DNA of 64,000 nucleotides from Gastranaerophilus sp944325835 (GCA_963931575.1 OZ007029.1:1178001-1242000), one strand, 5' to 3'. Counted from the first letter of the stretch, positions 24,434 through 33,720 are shown. Program-made: numbers and translations. The notes: generated by a model not told the origin, from the letters alone.

Positions 24434-25786
24434 ATGAATATAAGAGATAAAGAAGTAAGATTAGCAGAAAAAGCAAGATGGCTTATACCGGGATTACAGG
24501 TAAAACGCTGGTTCTTGCTGTACCTTTTCAGCGCAACGCTTATAATCCTCGGATTTTTGATTATCTGCGGGTTCAAGCCGGTATATTACATGATGGAATT
24601 TATCAAATATATCGCAGATGTCGTTCCGACAAACTGGCTTGCCCTGATAATGGTAATTGTCGGTGCAGGATTGTTTTGTATTGCATGGTTTAAAACCAAT
24701 GTATCGCTTTTAGATGCTAATCATGCTGAAAACTATGACCTTTTAGAATCTCTTTATCGCAGAAGAAAACTCAACAACGGGCCTAAAATCGTTGCAATCG
24801 GCGGCGGAACAGGGCTTTCAATGCTATTAAAAGGCATTAAAAATATTACAAATAATATAACAGCCGTTGTAACTGTAGGCGATGACGGCGGAAGTTCCGG
24901 AAGATTAAGAAGCGAACTCGGTGTTTTGCCGCCGGGCGATATCAGAAACTGTATTGCCGCACTTGCAAAAGATGAGGATTTAGTAACAAAACTTTTCCAA
25001 TACCGGTTCAAAAACGGAGAAGGACTGGAAGGCCACAGTTTCGGCAACCTCTTCTTATCAGCGCTATGCGCAATCACAGGCGATATGGTACGCGCGGTAA
25101 AAGAATCTTCAAATGTACTTTCAATCCGAGGAGTGGTATTGCCTTCTACTCTTGATGATATGAAACTCATCGCCACTATGGAAGACGGACGCGTAATCTA
25201 CGGGGAATCAAATATTCCAGAAGCTCACGGCAGAATAAGAAAAATTTACACGAATCCGCAAAAATGTAACGCCCTGCCGGAAGTTATTCATGCTATCCGA
25301 GAGGCTGACCTGATAATCCTCGGACCGGGAAGCCTTTATACAAGCGTAATTCCAAACCTTTTAATCGAAGGAATTTCTCAGGAAATTATCCGCTCTAACG
25401 CTAAAAAAATCTATGTCTGCAACATAATGACCCAGCCGGGAGAAACGGACGGTTACGCAGTTTCTGATCATATTCAGGCACTCTTTAATCATGCCGGCAG
25501 CGATAAAATTATTGATACGGTAATAATGAACGACTTTATCCCGCCAAATCTGGCTCAGAAATATCAGCAGGCAGGTTCTTTCCCCGTCGTCATTGATGCG
25601 GACAACATTGAACGCCTCGGAGTAAAACTCTTTACAAAAAAACTTATCGAAGATAATAAAGACGGTCTTGTACGCCACAGTTCAACCCGTGTGGCACGTG
25701 CGATTAACTACTGGTTCAAAAGACAGCTCCGCGGCAGAAGATATCGCAGCAAAAAGAAGGATTTAGCACTGGTTGCCAATAATTAG
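24434..25786 (+). CDS. yvcK: YvcK/CofD-like gluconeogenesis factor with N-terminal membrane anchor
   Basis: 450 aa. Two transmembrane helices (about residues 26-52 and 73-91) precede a YvcK domain. That domain starts with KIVAIGGGTGLSMLLKGIK and has TVGDDGGSSGRLR, LPPGDIRNCIAALA, GHSFGNLFL and LGPGSLYTSVIPNLL. YvcK proteins bind UDP-sugars and affect carbon flux and cell shape. The membrane anchor is an addition to the soluble Bacillus form and is known from other cyanobacterial-type proteins. It overlaps or nearly abuts panB. Confidence 0.9.
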   Translation: MNIRDKEVRLAEKARWLIPGLQVKRWFLLYLFSATLIILGFLIICGFKPVYYMMEFIKYIADVVPTNWLALIMVIVGAGLFCIAWFKTNVSLLDANHAENYDLLESLYRRRKLNNGPKIVAIGGGTGLSMLLKGIKNITNNITAVVTVGDDGGSSGRLRSELGVLPPGDIRNCIAALAKDEDLVTKLFQYRFKNGEGLEGHSFGNLFLSALCAITGDMVRAVKESSNVLSIRGVVLPSTLDDMKLIATMEDGRVIYGESNIPEAHGRIRKIYTNPQKCNALPEVIHAIREADLIILGPGSLYTSVIPNLLIEGISQEIIRSNAKKIYVCNIMTQPGETDGYAVSDHIQALFNHAGSDKIIDTVIMNDFIPPNLAQKYQQAGSFPVVIDADNIERLGVKLFTKKLIEDNKDGLVRHSSTRVARAINYWFKRQLRGRRYRSKKKDLALVANN

Positions 25787-25794
25787 GTGTGAAA

Positions 25795-26634
25795 ATGAAA
25801 AAAGTTAATACAAAATATATTCGTGAAATTAAACTTGAAAAAAAGAAATTTTCAGCCCTGACCGCATACGATTATTCAACAGCCAAAGTCCTTGATGAAG
25901 CGGGTATCGACATAATTCTTGTAGGCGACAGCCTTGCGATGGTGGCTCTTGGTTATGAAAATACCAACAGTATTTCAATGGACGAGATGAAAATTTTCAC
26001 AAAAGCAGTAGCAAAAGGGGTTTCCCGCGCAATGGTGGTTTGCGATATGCCGTTTATGAGTTACCACTGCGATATTTCAAGCGCTATTGCAAATATCGGG
26101 GAAGCCGTTAAGGCAGGTGCAAATGCCGTTAAAATTGAGGGTTCCGGCGAATATATTTATTCGCTGATAAAACGCTGCAGTGAGTTCGGAATTCCTGTTA
26201 TTGCGCATATCGGTTTTACCCCGCAGGCAATTAACGCAATCGGCGGGCATTACATTCAGGGCAAAACCTACAATGCAACATTAGAATTGCTTGAACAGGC
26301 CAAAAAGCTTGAAGAAGCCGGAGCTTTCGCAATTGTTCTGGAAATGGTTCCGGAAGAAAGCGCAAAATACATTAGCGAAAACCTCAATATAGCAACAATT
26401 TCCTGCGGCGCCGGCAGGTTCTGTGACGGACAGGTGCTTGTAAGCGATGATGTTTTTGGTAAATACAGCAATTTTAAACCAAAATTTGCAAGGCGCTACG
26501 GCGATATGCGCAAATTAATCTACGATTGCGCAACGCAGTATGATAAAGATGTTAAATCCGGAAACTTCCCGTCTGACGATGAAGTTTTCCGGCTTGAAGA
26601 AGGAGAAGTCAGACAGTTATTAAATCATAAATAG
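25795..26634 (+). CDS. panB: 3-methyl-2-oxobutanoate hydroxymethyltransferase
   Basis: First step of pantothenate synthesis: ketopantoate from 2-oxoisovalerate and methylene-THF. The family blocks are SALTAYDYSTAKVLDEAGID, LVGDSLAMVALGYENT, CDMPFMSYH, KIEGSGEY, HIGFTPQ and the end block IVLEMVPEE. I chose the ATG at 25795 because AGGTG lies five bases before it; a GTG at 25789 is in frame. It is followed 12 bp later by panC, forming a pathway pair. Confidence 0.95.
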   Translation: MKKVNTKYIREIKLEKKKFSALTAYDYSTAKVLDEAGIDIILVGDSLAMVALGYENTNSISMDEMKIFTKAVAKGVSRAMVVCDMPFMSYHCDISSAIANIGEAVKAGANAVKIEGSGEYIYSLIKRCSEFGIPVIAHIGFTPQAINAIGGHYIQGKTYNATLELLEQAKKLEEAGAFAIVLEMVPEESAKYISENLNIATISCGAGRFCDGQVLVSDDVFGKYSNFKPKFARRYGDMRKLIYDCATQYDKDVKSGNFPSDDEVFRLEEGEVRQLLNHK

Positions 26635-26646
26635 AAGAGGCTGAGT

Positions 26647-27501
26647 ATGAGATTAGTACATAAAATTCAGGAAGTAAGAGAGCAAATTAAACAGTGGAGA
26701 AAAGAAGGCTTGACAATAGGTTTTGTACCTACAATGGGGGCACTCCATGCCGGTCATTTGAGCCTTATAAAGAAATCAGTTGAAAAATGCGACCGGACTG
26801 TTGTTTCAATTTTCGTAAACCCTATTCAATTCGGCCCGAATGAAGATTTGGACAAATACCCGCGCACGCTTGAGGCTGACTGCGAAACCGCCAAAGAGGC
26901 TGATTTAATCTTTGCGCCGACACCTGCTGAAATGTACGGAGAAGGTTTCAGGCTTTCAAACGATTATTTAACCTACGTAATTCCGCCGTATTTTTATATG
27001 GATAAACTCTGCGGTAAAAGCAGAATCGGGCACTTTGACGGAGTTTGTACAGTCGTTAACAAATTTTTTAATATAGTTCAGCCGGACTTCGCATTTTTCG
27101 GCGAAAAAGACCGCCAACAACTTATAATTATCAGAAAAATGGTAAAAGATTTAAATATTCCGGTAGAAATTATCGGCTGCCCGATTGTCCGCGAGGACTC
27201 CGGACTTGCCCTGAGTTCAAGAAATTCTTATCTCACACCGGAACAAAAAGAAGATGCCCTTGCACTTAGCAGGCTGCTCTTTAATATCAAAAAATGCTAT
27301 AAGCAAGGTATTACTGACGCCTCAGCGTTGAAAGAAACGGCTTTTAATTATCTTAATTCACACCACAATCTTGAATATCTCGACTTTAGAGATGAGGACA
27401 ATCTGGAAGAAAAGAGTATAATAGATGATAAGACTATCGCGTTTATCGCGGTAAAAATAGGTAATGTCAGATTAATTGATAACGTTTCAATGAGAGATTA
27501 A
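26647..27501 (+). CDS. panC: Pantothenate synthetase
   Basis: 284 aa. It joins pantoate and beta-alanine through pantoyl-adenylate. Blocks are FVPTMGALHAGHLSLI (ATP HxGH), SIFVNPIQFGPNEDL, FFGEKDRQQLIII and SSRNSYLTPEQ (KMSKS-like). It lies in the panB-panC operon with an unknown membrane protein 16 bp downstream. Confidence 0.95.
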   Translation: MRLVHKIQEVREQIKQWRKEGLTIGFVPTMGALHAGHLSLIKKSVEKCDRTVVSIFVNPIQFGPNEDLDKYPRTLEADCETAKEADLIFAPTPAEMYGEGFRLSNDYLTYVIPPYFYMDKLCGKSRIGHFDGVCTVVNKFFNIVQPDFAFFGEKDRQQLIIIRKMVKDLNIPVEIIGCPIVREDSGLALSSRNSYLTPEQKEDALALSRLLFNIKKCYKQGITDASALKETAFNYLNSHHNLEYLDFRDEDNLEEKSIIDDKTIAFIAVKIGNVRLIDNVSMRD

Positions 27502-27517
27502 AACGCAAAGAGGGCTT

Positions 27518-28420
27518 ATGATAAGCGAAAAGAAAGCTCAACTATCCAAATTTTTAAATAATTTAATGGCTTTTTTAAAAATTGTGCTGTGCATATTTTT
27601 AGGTGTAATCATATTCACCTGGCTCGTTGCTATGTTTGAAATAGAATCTTACATTCCGTTTTATGATAGTTTGAACGACTTTTTCACAAACATAAGCTAT
27701 ATCTTCTATACTCCGACAAAAGACGATGATGAAAACTTCAACGCAATAATGTATATGGCAATAGCGATAGTTTTCTTCCTATTGATTTTTGAAACGATTA
27801 CGGATATTCTCGGAGATATTTTGAAACTGTATGAAAAAAACAAAGAAGAAGCTCTTGAAGAAGAAAACGAACGAATAAATCAGGAAATTCAGAAGAAATA
27901 CAAAATGCACCTTAAAACAGCTATGCGCTTTGTTGTAATGTTTAAACTGAACATAGTAAACCCTTTGCATAATACACAGGCGTTTAAAGATGAAAAAATG
28001 GAAGAAGCACTCAGGCTACAGGCACAAAAAATGACAAAAGAAATATTTTCAATGATAACAATGAGCGTTAAATGCCAGATTCGCTCCAACCCTGAAATGC
28101 TCACCCTTTTGATAGATAAAGCCGAAGACCTCAATAAAATTTTATTTTTTATCCGCAGCATTTGTCAGGTAGAAAAATATGTGAAAAATGGTCTGGGATA
28201 CTATATGGCTGTAACCACCTACCTTGCGACGGACTCTAATGAAAAAGCTATCGCAGATGCAAAAGAACTCATTGACATGAAGGTTAACAAAAAAATTCTT
28301 TGCTATCAGATAGTTTCAGAATGTCTTAATCTTGTGCCGGAAAATAATTTTAAAGCAATCAGCAACGGCGAATATACAGAATCCGAAGACGTTATTTACG
28401 AATTGGTTAACAAAAATTAA
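27518..28420 (+). CDS. Membrane protein, unknown function, downstream of panC
   Basis: 300 aa with two transmembrane helices (about residues 18-41 and 86-107), separated by an acidic external loop. Then follows a charged helical stretch (EKNKEEALEEENERINQEIQ region) and a mostly helical cytoplasmic domain of about 170 residues. I recognise no family. Spacing suggests co-transcription with panBC, but a functional link is not shown. Confidence 0.6.
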   Translation: MISEKKAQLSKFLNNLMAFLKIVLCIFLGVIIFTWLVAMFEIESYIPFYDSLNDFFTNISYIFYTPTKDDDENFNAIMYMAIAIVFFLLIFETITDILGDILKLYEKNKEEALEEENERINQEIQKKYKMHLKTAMRFVVMFKLNIVNPLHNTQAFKDEKMEEALRLQAQKMTKEIFSMITMSVKCQIRSNPEMLTLLIDKAEDLNKILFFIRSICQVEKYVKNGLGYYMAVTTYLATDSNEKAIADAKELIDMKVNKKILCYQIVSECLNLVPENNFKAISNGEYTESEDVIYELVNKN

Positions 28421-28453
28421 CCGATTAGTTGCGTTTTATTTTGTTTGTGCTAG

Positions 28454-28580
28454 TATAGTAATGTAAACCGTAGACAATTGGCAGAAAATTCTTTAATGCG
28501 CAAGCACCAATCGAGGCTTTAAAAATAAAATTTAAAGACTAAGTATAAGATTTTGCGGTTTATAGACTGTAAAGTCTTTT
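28454..28580 (+). promoter_or_regulatory. L10 leader (ribosomal protein autoregulation)
   Basis: A -10-like TATAGT (28454-28459) is followed by a structure matching the L10 leader. The outer stem is AACCG(TAGAC) with GCGGTT (28466-28470 / 28555-28560), the inner stem ATTGG with CCAAT, and the hallmark CGAGG follows. L10-(L12)n binds this to repress rplJ-rplL. A small GACT/AGTC hairpin followed by T6 (about 28565-28582) may act as attenuator. Confidence 0.75.
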
Positions 28581-28617
28581 TTAATATTAACAGGTCGAAA
28601 ACTATATATTAAATGAT

Positions 28618-28684
28618 AAAAAGGAGCCGATATTAGGCGAGGCGGGTGAAAGCCCTGCGACGAAGGTATATAAAAAGGAGCCGA
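28618..28684 (+). repeat. Duplicated ribosome-binding region before rplJ
   Basis: The 13-mer AAAAAGGAGCCGA occurs at 28618-28630 and again at 28672-28684, just before the rplJ ATG. A GC hairpin-prone stretch (GGCGAGGCGGG...GCCCTGCG) lies between. Only the second copy has a proper start codon. Confidence 0.8.
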
Positions 28685-28686
28685 AA

Positions 28687-29208
28687 ATGTCAACAAAAGC
28701 ATTTAAATCAGAAAAAATCGAAGCTATGAAGGCTAAGATTGAAAAAGCACAAGTTGCTATTTTGACTGAATACAAAGGCTACAGCGTAGAAGAAATTACC
28801 AACTTAAGACGTGCGCTTCAAAAAGAAGGCGGCGACTATATGGTAACAAAAAATACGCTTGCTAAAATCGCTCTGAAAGATACAAACTTTGAAGTATTAT
28901 CAGAGTTGATGACCGGCGCTACAGCAATTGCATTTGGTTACGACGACCAGGTTGCACCTGCAAAAGTAGTAGCACAATTCATCAAAGACAGCAAAAAAGG
29001 TGCAATGTTGGGCGGTGCCTTAGACGGTAAATTATTGAGCGCAAAAGAAGCAGAAGCATTATCAAAACTCCCTTCAAAAGAAGAACTTTATGCAAAAATT
29101 CTTGGCTCAATCAACTCACCTGCATCAGGCATTGCAAATTCACTTTCAGCAGTTATGTCACAACTTACAAGAGCTATGGCTGCTGTTAGAGATCAAAAAA
29201 CAGCTTAG
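28687..29208 (+). CDS. rplJ: 50S ribosomal protein L10
   Basis: 173 aa. Blocks are AILTEYKGYSVEEITNLRR, YMVTKNTLAKIAL and the L12-docking C-terminal helix. Strong AAGGAG. It is followed by rplL, the universal order. Confidence 0.97.
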   Translation: MSTKAFKSEKIEAMKAKIEKAQVAILTEYKGYSVEEITNLRRALQKEGGDYMVTKNTLAKIALKDTNFEVLSELMTGATAIAFGYDDQVAPAKVVAQFIKDSKKGAMLGGALDGKLLSAKEAEALSKLPSKEELYAKILGSINSPASGIANSLSAVMSQLTRAMAAVRDQKTA

Positions 29209-29266
29209 GTCATTATACTAAGTAAAGTCAGAAAACATTAAAAAACATATAAAGGAGAATTTAAAA

Positions 29267-29641
29267 ATGAGTAAAGTAGAAACTATTTTAGAAGAAATTT
29301 CATCATTAACATTATTAGAAGCAGCTGAATTAGTAAAAGCTATGGAAGAAAAATTCGGCGTATCAGCAGCAGCTCCTGTAGCAGTAGCAGCAGTAGCAGC
29401 AGCTCCTGCAGCAGCAGAAGAAGCTGGTTCTGACGAAGTTACAGTTGTATTGGCATCAGCCGGTGCTAACAAAATCGCTGTATTAAAAGAAGTTCGTGCT
29501 ATCACAGGCTTAGGCTTGAAAGAAGCAAAAGACTTAGTAGACGGTGCTCCAAAACCGGTTAAAGAAAACGTTAAGAAAGAAGAAGCTGAAGCAATCAAGA
29601 AACAACTTGAAGCTGCTGGCGCATCTGTTGAACTTAAGTAG
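29267..29641 (+). CDS. rplL: 50S ribosomal protein L7/L12
   Basis: 124 aa. It has an N-terminal dimerisation helix, an Ala-rich hinge (residues about 36-52) and the C-terminal factor-binding domain with GANKIAVLKEVRAITGLGLK. Overuse of GCA and GCT codons in the hinge gives a near-microsatellite stretch (29366-29415). Confidence 0.97.
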   Translation: MSKVETILEEISSLTLLEAAELVKAMEEKFGVSAAAPVAVAAVAAAPAAAEEAGSDEVTVVLASAGANKIAVLKEVRAITGLGLKEAKDLVDGAPKPVKENVKKEEAEAIKKQLEAAGASVELK

Positions 29642-29663
29642 TTTTTATAATACAAAACAAGAA

Positions 29664-29693
29664 GCGGTCGGACAAATGCCCGACCGCTTTTTT
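29664..29693 (+). terminator. Terminator after rplL
   Basis: GCGGTCGG (29664-29671) with CCGACCGC (29680-29687), then TTTTTT. Confidence 0.93.
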
Positions 29694-30483
29694 ATTCAAC
29701 TTTTACACCTTCGGTATTATATTTTTCAACAGTACCGTCCGGTCTGGTAATAGTTGTAAACCCTCGTTCTTTACTGCCAATTCCGTTATCACGGTAAATT
29801 TTTGTACCGTCCTTTAAGAAGTATTCACGCGAACCGCCGTCACGATAGGTATCAAAACGCTCTAACTTTCCGCCAAATAAGTTACTGATAGCCATATCGT
29901 AAATTTGTACGCCTTCACTATTACCTTTGCTGATATTCTCATCTAAAACATTAAAAGCTTTTGCCAGATCGGCCCCGTTATTAATATCATAATCCGCGGT
30001 TTGTTCTTTGATATTTCCCAGTTTTGCCGAAATTTCTTTCATTTTCTTCATCTCATCAGCCTGAATTTCGGCACGTGTTTTGGTATTCTGGTAAACATGC
30101 TGAATTTCATCTTCTCTTGCCTGATTTAACCCGCCGGTTTCACCAAGCGTAGGTTCACCATCCATCAAAAAGACTTCTTTGCCAAGAAGGTCATCAAAAT
30201 GCAAGTCCGCATCCATGACTGTTAAAAGTGTTTTCAATTCTTTTTCACTAATGTTTTTTGCATCACCGTCTAAACTTAAAATCTGCTCAAACCGTTTCTT
30301 ACCGGTTGCATCCAGCTTATTATAAGCCTCACTGAATAGTGGTGTTTTCTTCAAATCTTTTAAAGAAATACTCTCTTTATCACCAAGAATTTTCGTTGTT
30401 TTTTCCGACAAACTTTTTTGATAATCTTTGTCATAAACCGCATCACCCATGCCGGCAAGTGCACCATTAATATAAATCGGCAT
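29692..30483 (-). CDS. Hypothetical protein with EF-hand-like and DG-repeat segments
   Basis: 263 aa, hydrophilic, no signal peptide. The first 100 residues resemble paired helix-loop-helix units (SLDGDAKNISEKELKTLL, MDADLHFDDLL), reminiscent of EF-hands though not canonical. The C-terminus has short strand repeats built on DGTKIYRDNG and DGTVEKYN. The role is unknown; calcium binding is only a suggestion. It stands alone between rplL and nifS. Confidence 0.55.
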   Translation of the reverse strand: MPIYINGALAGMGDAVYDKDYQKSLSEKTTKILGDKESISLKDLKKTPLFSEAYNKLDATGKKRFEQILSLDGDAKNISEKELKTLLTVMDADLHFDDLLGKEVFLMDGEPTLGETGGLNQAREDEIQHVYQNTKTRAEIQADEMKKMKEISAKLGNIKEQTADYDINNGADLAKAFNVLDENISKGNSEGVQIYDMAISNLFGGKLERFDTYRDGGSREYFLKDGTKIYRDNGIGSKERGFTTITRPDGTVEKYNTEGVKVE

Positions 30484-30642
30484 ATACCACTCCTTTCATC
30501 TCTTAGATACTCTTTCTCACGTATATAGAGATAAACAAAATTTTAACAAAAAATTTACCGGACATAAAATGACCGCTAAGGCTTTTTTATGATTATCAGT
30601 GGTTTTAAAAGGTTTGGGAATTTATCTTTACAAAAGTTAATA

Positions 30643-31836
30643 TTAACCTCTAAGTTTTTTTATTGCCGCAAGCTCATCCTGATACGGTGAAATTCCGATA
30701 AGTTTTTCAATAATCGGCGGCAATTTCTCAATGACGTAATCAATCTCTTTTTCTGTAGTATATTTGCTTAATGAAAAGCGAATACTGCCGTGAACAGCGG
30801 TGAATGGGACATTCATTGCCCTTAGAACGTGGCTTGGTTCAAGAGAGCCTGATGTGCATGCACTGCCGGAACTTGCACAAATTCCGACATCACTCATATG
30901 AAGAAGGATCAACTCACCTTCAATATATTCAAAGCCGATGTTTGTCGTATTAGGAACGCGGTTCACAACACCGGTGTTAAGTCTTGCATTATAAATATTT
31001 TTCAATATGTTAGTTTCAAGTTTGTCACGAAGGCGCTTAACCTCTGTTGCCTCATATTTAAGCCCGTCTTTTGCAAGCGCGGCCGCAAGCCCCATACCGA
31101 CAATATAAGGAACATTTTCTGTGCCTGCGCGTTTGCCTCTTTCCTGATGGCCGCCTATAATAAGAGGGGTAATCAGAGTTTTAGGGTTAACATATAGCGC
31201 CCCCACACCTTTCGGGGCATGGAATTTATGCCCTGAAACGCCCAGCAAATCAACACCGAGTTCCTGAACGTTTATGTCAATTTTGCCTGCGGCCTGAACC
31301 GCATCAACAAAAATTTTAGTTTCTTTGTTTTTTGATTTAACAATTTCCACGACCTTTTCAATCGGGAAAATAACGCCTGTTTCATTGTTTGCAAACATTA
31401 TAGAAACAAGTGCGGTATCGTAGTCAACCTTTTCATTAAGCTCCTCAAGGTCTAAATCACCATTAGAGTTAACGTTGATGTAATCAACCTTGTAGCCTTC
31501 TTTTTCAAGCTGGTTATAGAGATTAAGGACGCATGGGTGCTCAACCTTTGAGGTTATAATATGACGTTTATTTTTGTTCATATTCAAAACACCGCGTATG
31601 GCAAGGTTAGCACTTTCCGAGCCGCCGCCTGTGAAAATTATGTCCTTTTCATTTTCAGCATTGAAAAAATCTTTCATTAGCCCGCGGGCATTTTGCATGG
31701 CATGCGCTGCGGTTTTTGCAAAATCATACATTGAGGACGGATTTCCGTATTCTTGTGAAAAATACGGGAGCATGGCTTCTAAAACCCGCTCATCAACTTT
31801 TGTAGTCGCATTATTATCTAAATATACCAAATTCAT
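30643..31836 (-). CDS. nifS: Cysteine desulfurase (NifS/IscS type)
   Basis: 397 aa PLP enzyme that supplies sulfur for Fe-S assembly. It has YLDNNATTKVD, HPCVLN, the PLP lysine in VSGHKFHAPKGVG, and the catalytic loop SSGSACTSGS. It starts on the last base of the nifU stop (TAATG coupling). With nifU upstream it forms the NIF-type Fe-S unit. No nitrogenase gene is visible, so the role is general Fe-S biogenesis. Confidence 0.95.
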   Translation of the reverse strand: MNLVYLDNNATTKVDERVLEAMLPYFSQEYGNPSSMYDFAKTAAHAMQNARGLMKDFFNAENEKDIIFTGGGSESANLAIRGVLNMNKNKRHIITSKVEHPCVLNLYNQLEKEGYKVDYINVNSNGDLDLEELNEKVDYDTALVSIMFANNETGVIFPIEKVVEIVKSKNKETKIFVDAVQAAGKIDINVQELGVDLLGVSGHKFHAPKGVGALYVNPKTLITPLIIGGHQERGKRAGTENVPYIVGMGLAAALAKDGLKYEATEVKRLRDKLETNILKNIYNARLNTGVVNRVPNTTNIGFEYIEGELILLHMSDVGICASSGSACTSGSLEPSHVLRAMNVPFTAVHGSIRFSLSKYTTEKEIDYVIEKLPPIIEKLIGISPYQDELAAIKKLRG

Positions 31837-32678
31837 TATTCAACCTCTATAACTTCAATATTTTTATCAACAGTTTCTCTCAAGGTATTTTCAACAAAAC
31901 CTTTAAGAGTCATCATAGCGTTTTTACAGCCTGAGCATTTTCCGCGCAGCTTAACATACACTTTTGAACCGTCAATATCAACAAGTGTTATGTCGCCGCC
32001 GTCTTTTTGCAATTCGGCAGCAATTTGTGTTTCAATAACTTTGCTGATTTTAAGAATTTTTTGTGCCGGAGAAAGCGTTGAAGCTTCATGCTCTTCCTTC
32101 TCAAGCTTGTTGTAGTAAGTTTCAATAATATCTTTAATTACGTCTTTACACCTGCCGCATGCGCCGCCGGCTTTTGTAAAATTAGTAACCTCTTCAACAG
32201 TTTTTAACCCGTTAACCTTAATTGCTTCCCAAATCTGGTTTTCAGTAACCCCGAAGCACTGGCAGATAATTTTTTCTTTAACGGGTTCAGCTCTTAACTC
32301 GTCCAAATCCATATAATCGTCATAATTTTTAAGAGCATCTTCCAGCGCTTCATGCCCCATGACCGAGCAGTGCATTTTTTCAGGCGGCAGCCCTCCAAGC
32401 TGGTCGGCAATATCTTTATTTGTAATCTTTCTAACCTCATCAAGCGTTTTGCCGATAATCATTTCGGTCAAAATACTTGAACTTGCAACAGCCGAGCCGC
32501 AGCCAAAAGTTTGGAATTTGGCGTCAACTACAATATTATTTTTTATTTTCAAATATATTTTCAACTGATCACCGCAAGCAAGAGAACCCGCAACGCCAAT
32601 AGCATCAGCGTTATCAATTTTCCCTACATTACGGGGATTTCTATAATGTTCAATAACTTTTTCAGAGTAGTCCCACAT
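31836..32678 (-). CDS. nifU: Fe-S cluster scaffold NifU (three-domain)
   Basis: 280 aa. The N-terminal IscU-like domain has ACGDQ, FGCGSAVASSS and MHCSVMGHEAL. The central Bfd-like [2Fe-2S] domain has CQCFGV and CGRCKDVI. The C-terminal Nfu domain has CSGCKNAMMTL. This full-length three-domain form is that of NifU proper and not IscU. Confidence 0.95.
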   Translation of the reverse strand: MWDYSEKVIEHYRNPRNVGKIDNADAIGVAGSLACGDQLKIYLKIKNNIVVDAKFQTFGCGSAVASSSILTEMIIGKTLDEVRKITNKDIADQLGGLPPEKMHCSVMGHEALEDALKNYDDYMDLDELRAEPVKEKIICQCFGVTENQIWEAIKVNGLKTVEEVTNFTKAGGACGRCKDVIKDIIETYYNKLEKEEHEASTLSPAQKILKISKVIETQIAAELQKDGGDITLVDIDGSKVYVKLRGKCSGCKNAMMTLKGFVENTLRETVDKNIEVIEVE

Positions 32679-32777
32679 ATAATTTCTCCCTTTCTCATAT
32701 TTTATCTCAAAAAAACTTTTTACAACAGCGCCAAATTATTAGTGTAAATTTTTATAAAAATTTTTAAAAATTTTTGC

Positions 32778-32806
32778 TTGACATTTTTTTTCGATTAGGT
32801 TATATT
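32778..32806 (+). promoter_or_regulatory. Strong sigma-70-type promoter
   Basis: TTGACA (32778-32783), 17 bp, TATATT (32801-32806). It faces away from nifU and towards a 270-nt region without ORF. Confidence 0.8.
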
Positions 32807-32812
32807 GGATAC

Positions 32813-33080
32813 ACTAAATTGAAGTGTTGCTTAAACACTTGTTAAAAATATACATTTTGTGTATTAACAGACTCTCGATATTAACGAAATAACTGGAAGT
32901 AATGGAATATAGATTAGACTTAGTATATATACATTTACCCTAACGAATTAGAATACAAACCCCAATAAAATAAAAAATAAACAATCCAAATATTAGTTTA
33001 GCATAACAAACATAAACTATACATTTACCCGATATTACCTCATAGTAGGATTACCCCAAAACTATAAGGTAATTTTTTTT
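32813..33080 (+). ncRNA. Candidate small regulatory RNA (about 268 nt)
   Basis: Defined by the promoter at 32778-32806 and a terminator at 33034-33080. It contains hairpins AAGTGTT-GCTTA-AACACTT (32822-32840) and AATATACA-TTTTG-TGTATT (about 32847-32865). A long A-rich unpaired region holds two copies of TATACATTTACCC (32928-32940, 33018-33030), and further CCCC runs occur at about 32958 and in the terminator loop. Such exposed ACCC/CCCC motifs could pair with GGGU- or AGGGG-type ribosome binding sites. No ORF of note. Family unknown to me. Confidence 0.6.
33034..33080 (+). terminator. Terminator of the candidate small RNA
   Basis: ATTACCTCATAGT (33034-33046) with ACTATAAGGTAAT (33061-33073), one mismatch, followed by T8. 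The loop contains TTACCCC. Confidence 0.88.
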
Positions 33081-33081
33081 A

Positions 33082-33280
33082 TGAGTGAGCAGAGGCAGGA
33101 GGAATGCAACGCATTCCGAACAGTTGAGCAATCGACACCAGAGACCGCGCTCTTTGGTGCGATTGCGAACGGTGCCATTTATCGCGAACGAGTCAGCGTC
33201 AGCCGGTGCTCGCGTTGTCGCAGGCGAAAGTACGGCGAATAGTAAGGGAAGATCGTGTCGGACGGCTTAGCTAAAACATT
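33082..33280. repeat. GC-rich palindrome-bearing segment
   Basis: About 200 bp with higher GC than the flanks and several inverted repeats (GAATGC/GCATTC, CACCAGAG...CTTTGGTG). It resembles the dispersed repeats at 7.0 and 58.3 kb in style but I see no long identity. The 61-codon ORF in it is not convincing. Confidence 0.35.
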
Positions 33281-33335
33281 CCGGCAATTTAAATTTTCTT
33301 AATTTCAATTATAAATTTATTGAAAGGAGAAATTT

Positions 33336-33719
33336 ATGACAAATTTAGAGATTAAAGAACTGCGCAACGACAGCGAAAAAGCTAAGAAATTTTTTATGAA
33401 ACAGCTGGCCTACACTCTTGGGCCGGTTGAATTAAAAGACCTGATGGACGAAGGCAGCGTAAAGGTAATTGATGTCAGGAACGAAGCGGACTATGAAATT
33501 TCGCATATTCCGGGTTCAATTTCAATGCCTTACGAAACAATAGAAGCGAATACGGATAAATTATCAAAGGAAGAAACAAATGTTATTTGTTGTTATAACC
33601 AGCAATGCCACCTTGGCGCGAAAGCATGCCTGAAGCTTGCGGATTACGGATACCCGTGTATGCATCTTGACGGCGGTTTCAAGACCTGGAAAGAAGAATT
33701 CGGATTCGCAACGACATAA
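33336..33719 (+). CDS. Rhodanese-like sulfurtransferase domain protein
   Basis: 127 aa single rhodanese domain. It has VIDVRNEADYEISHIPGSIS and YETIEAN, an active-site loop beginning at CYNQQC and the final LDGGFKTWKEE. An N-terminal extension of about 35 residues precedes it. Sulfur or redox chemistry is inferred. GAAAGGAG precedes the ATG, and a terminator follows. Confidence 0.85.
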   Translation: MTNLEIKELRNDSEKAKKFFMKQLAYTLGPVELKDLMDEGSVKVIDVRNEADYEISHIPGSISMPYETIEANTDKLSKEETNVICCYNQQCHLGAKACLKLADYGYPCMHLDGGFKTWKEEFGFATT

Positions 33720-33720
33720 A

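Noticed and set aside
33085..33270. 61-codon ORF after the small RNA
   Set aside because: GC-rich palindromic DNA without binding site; more likely a repeat.
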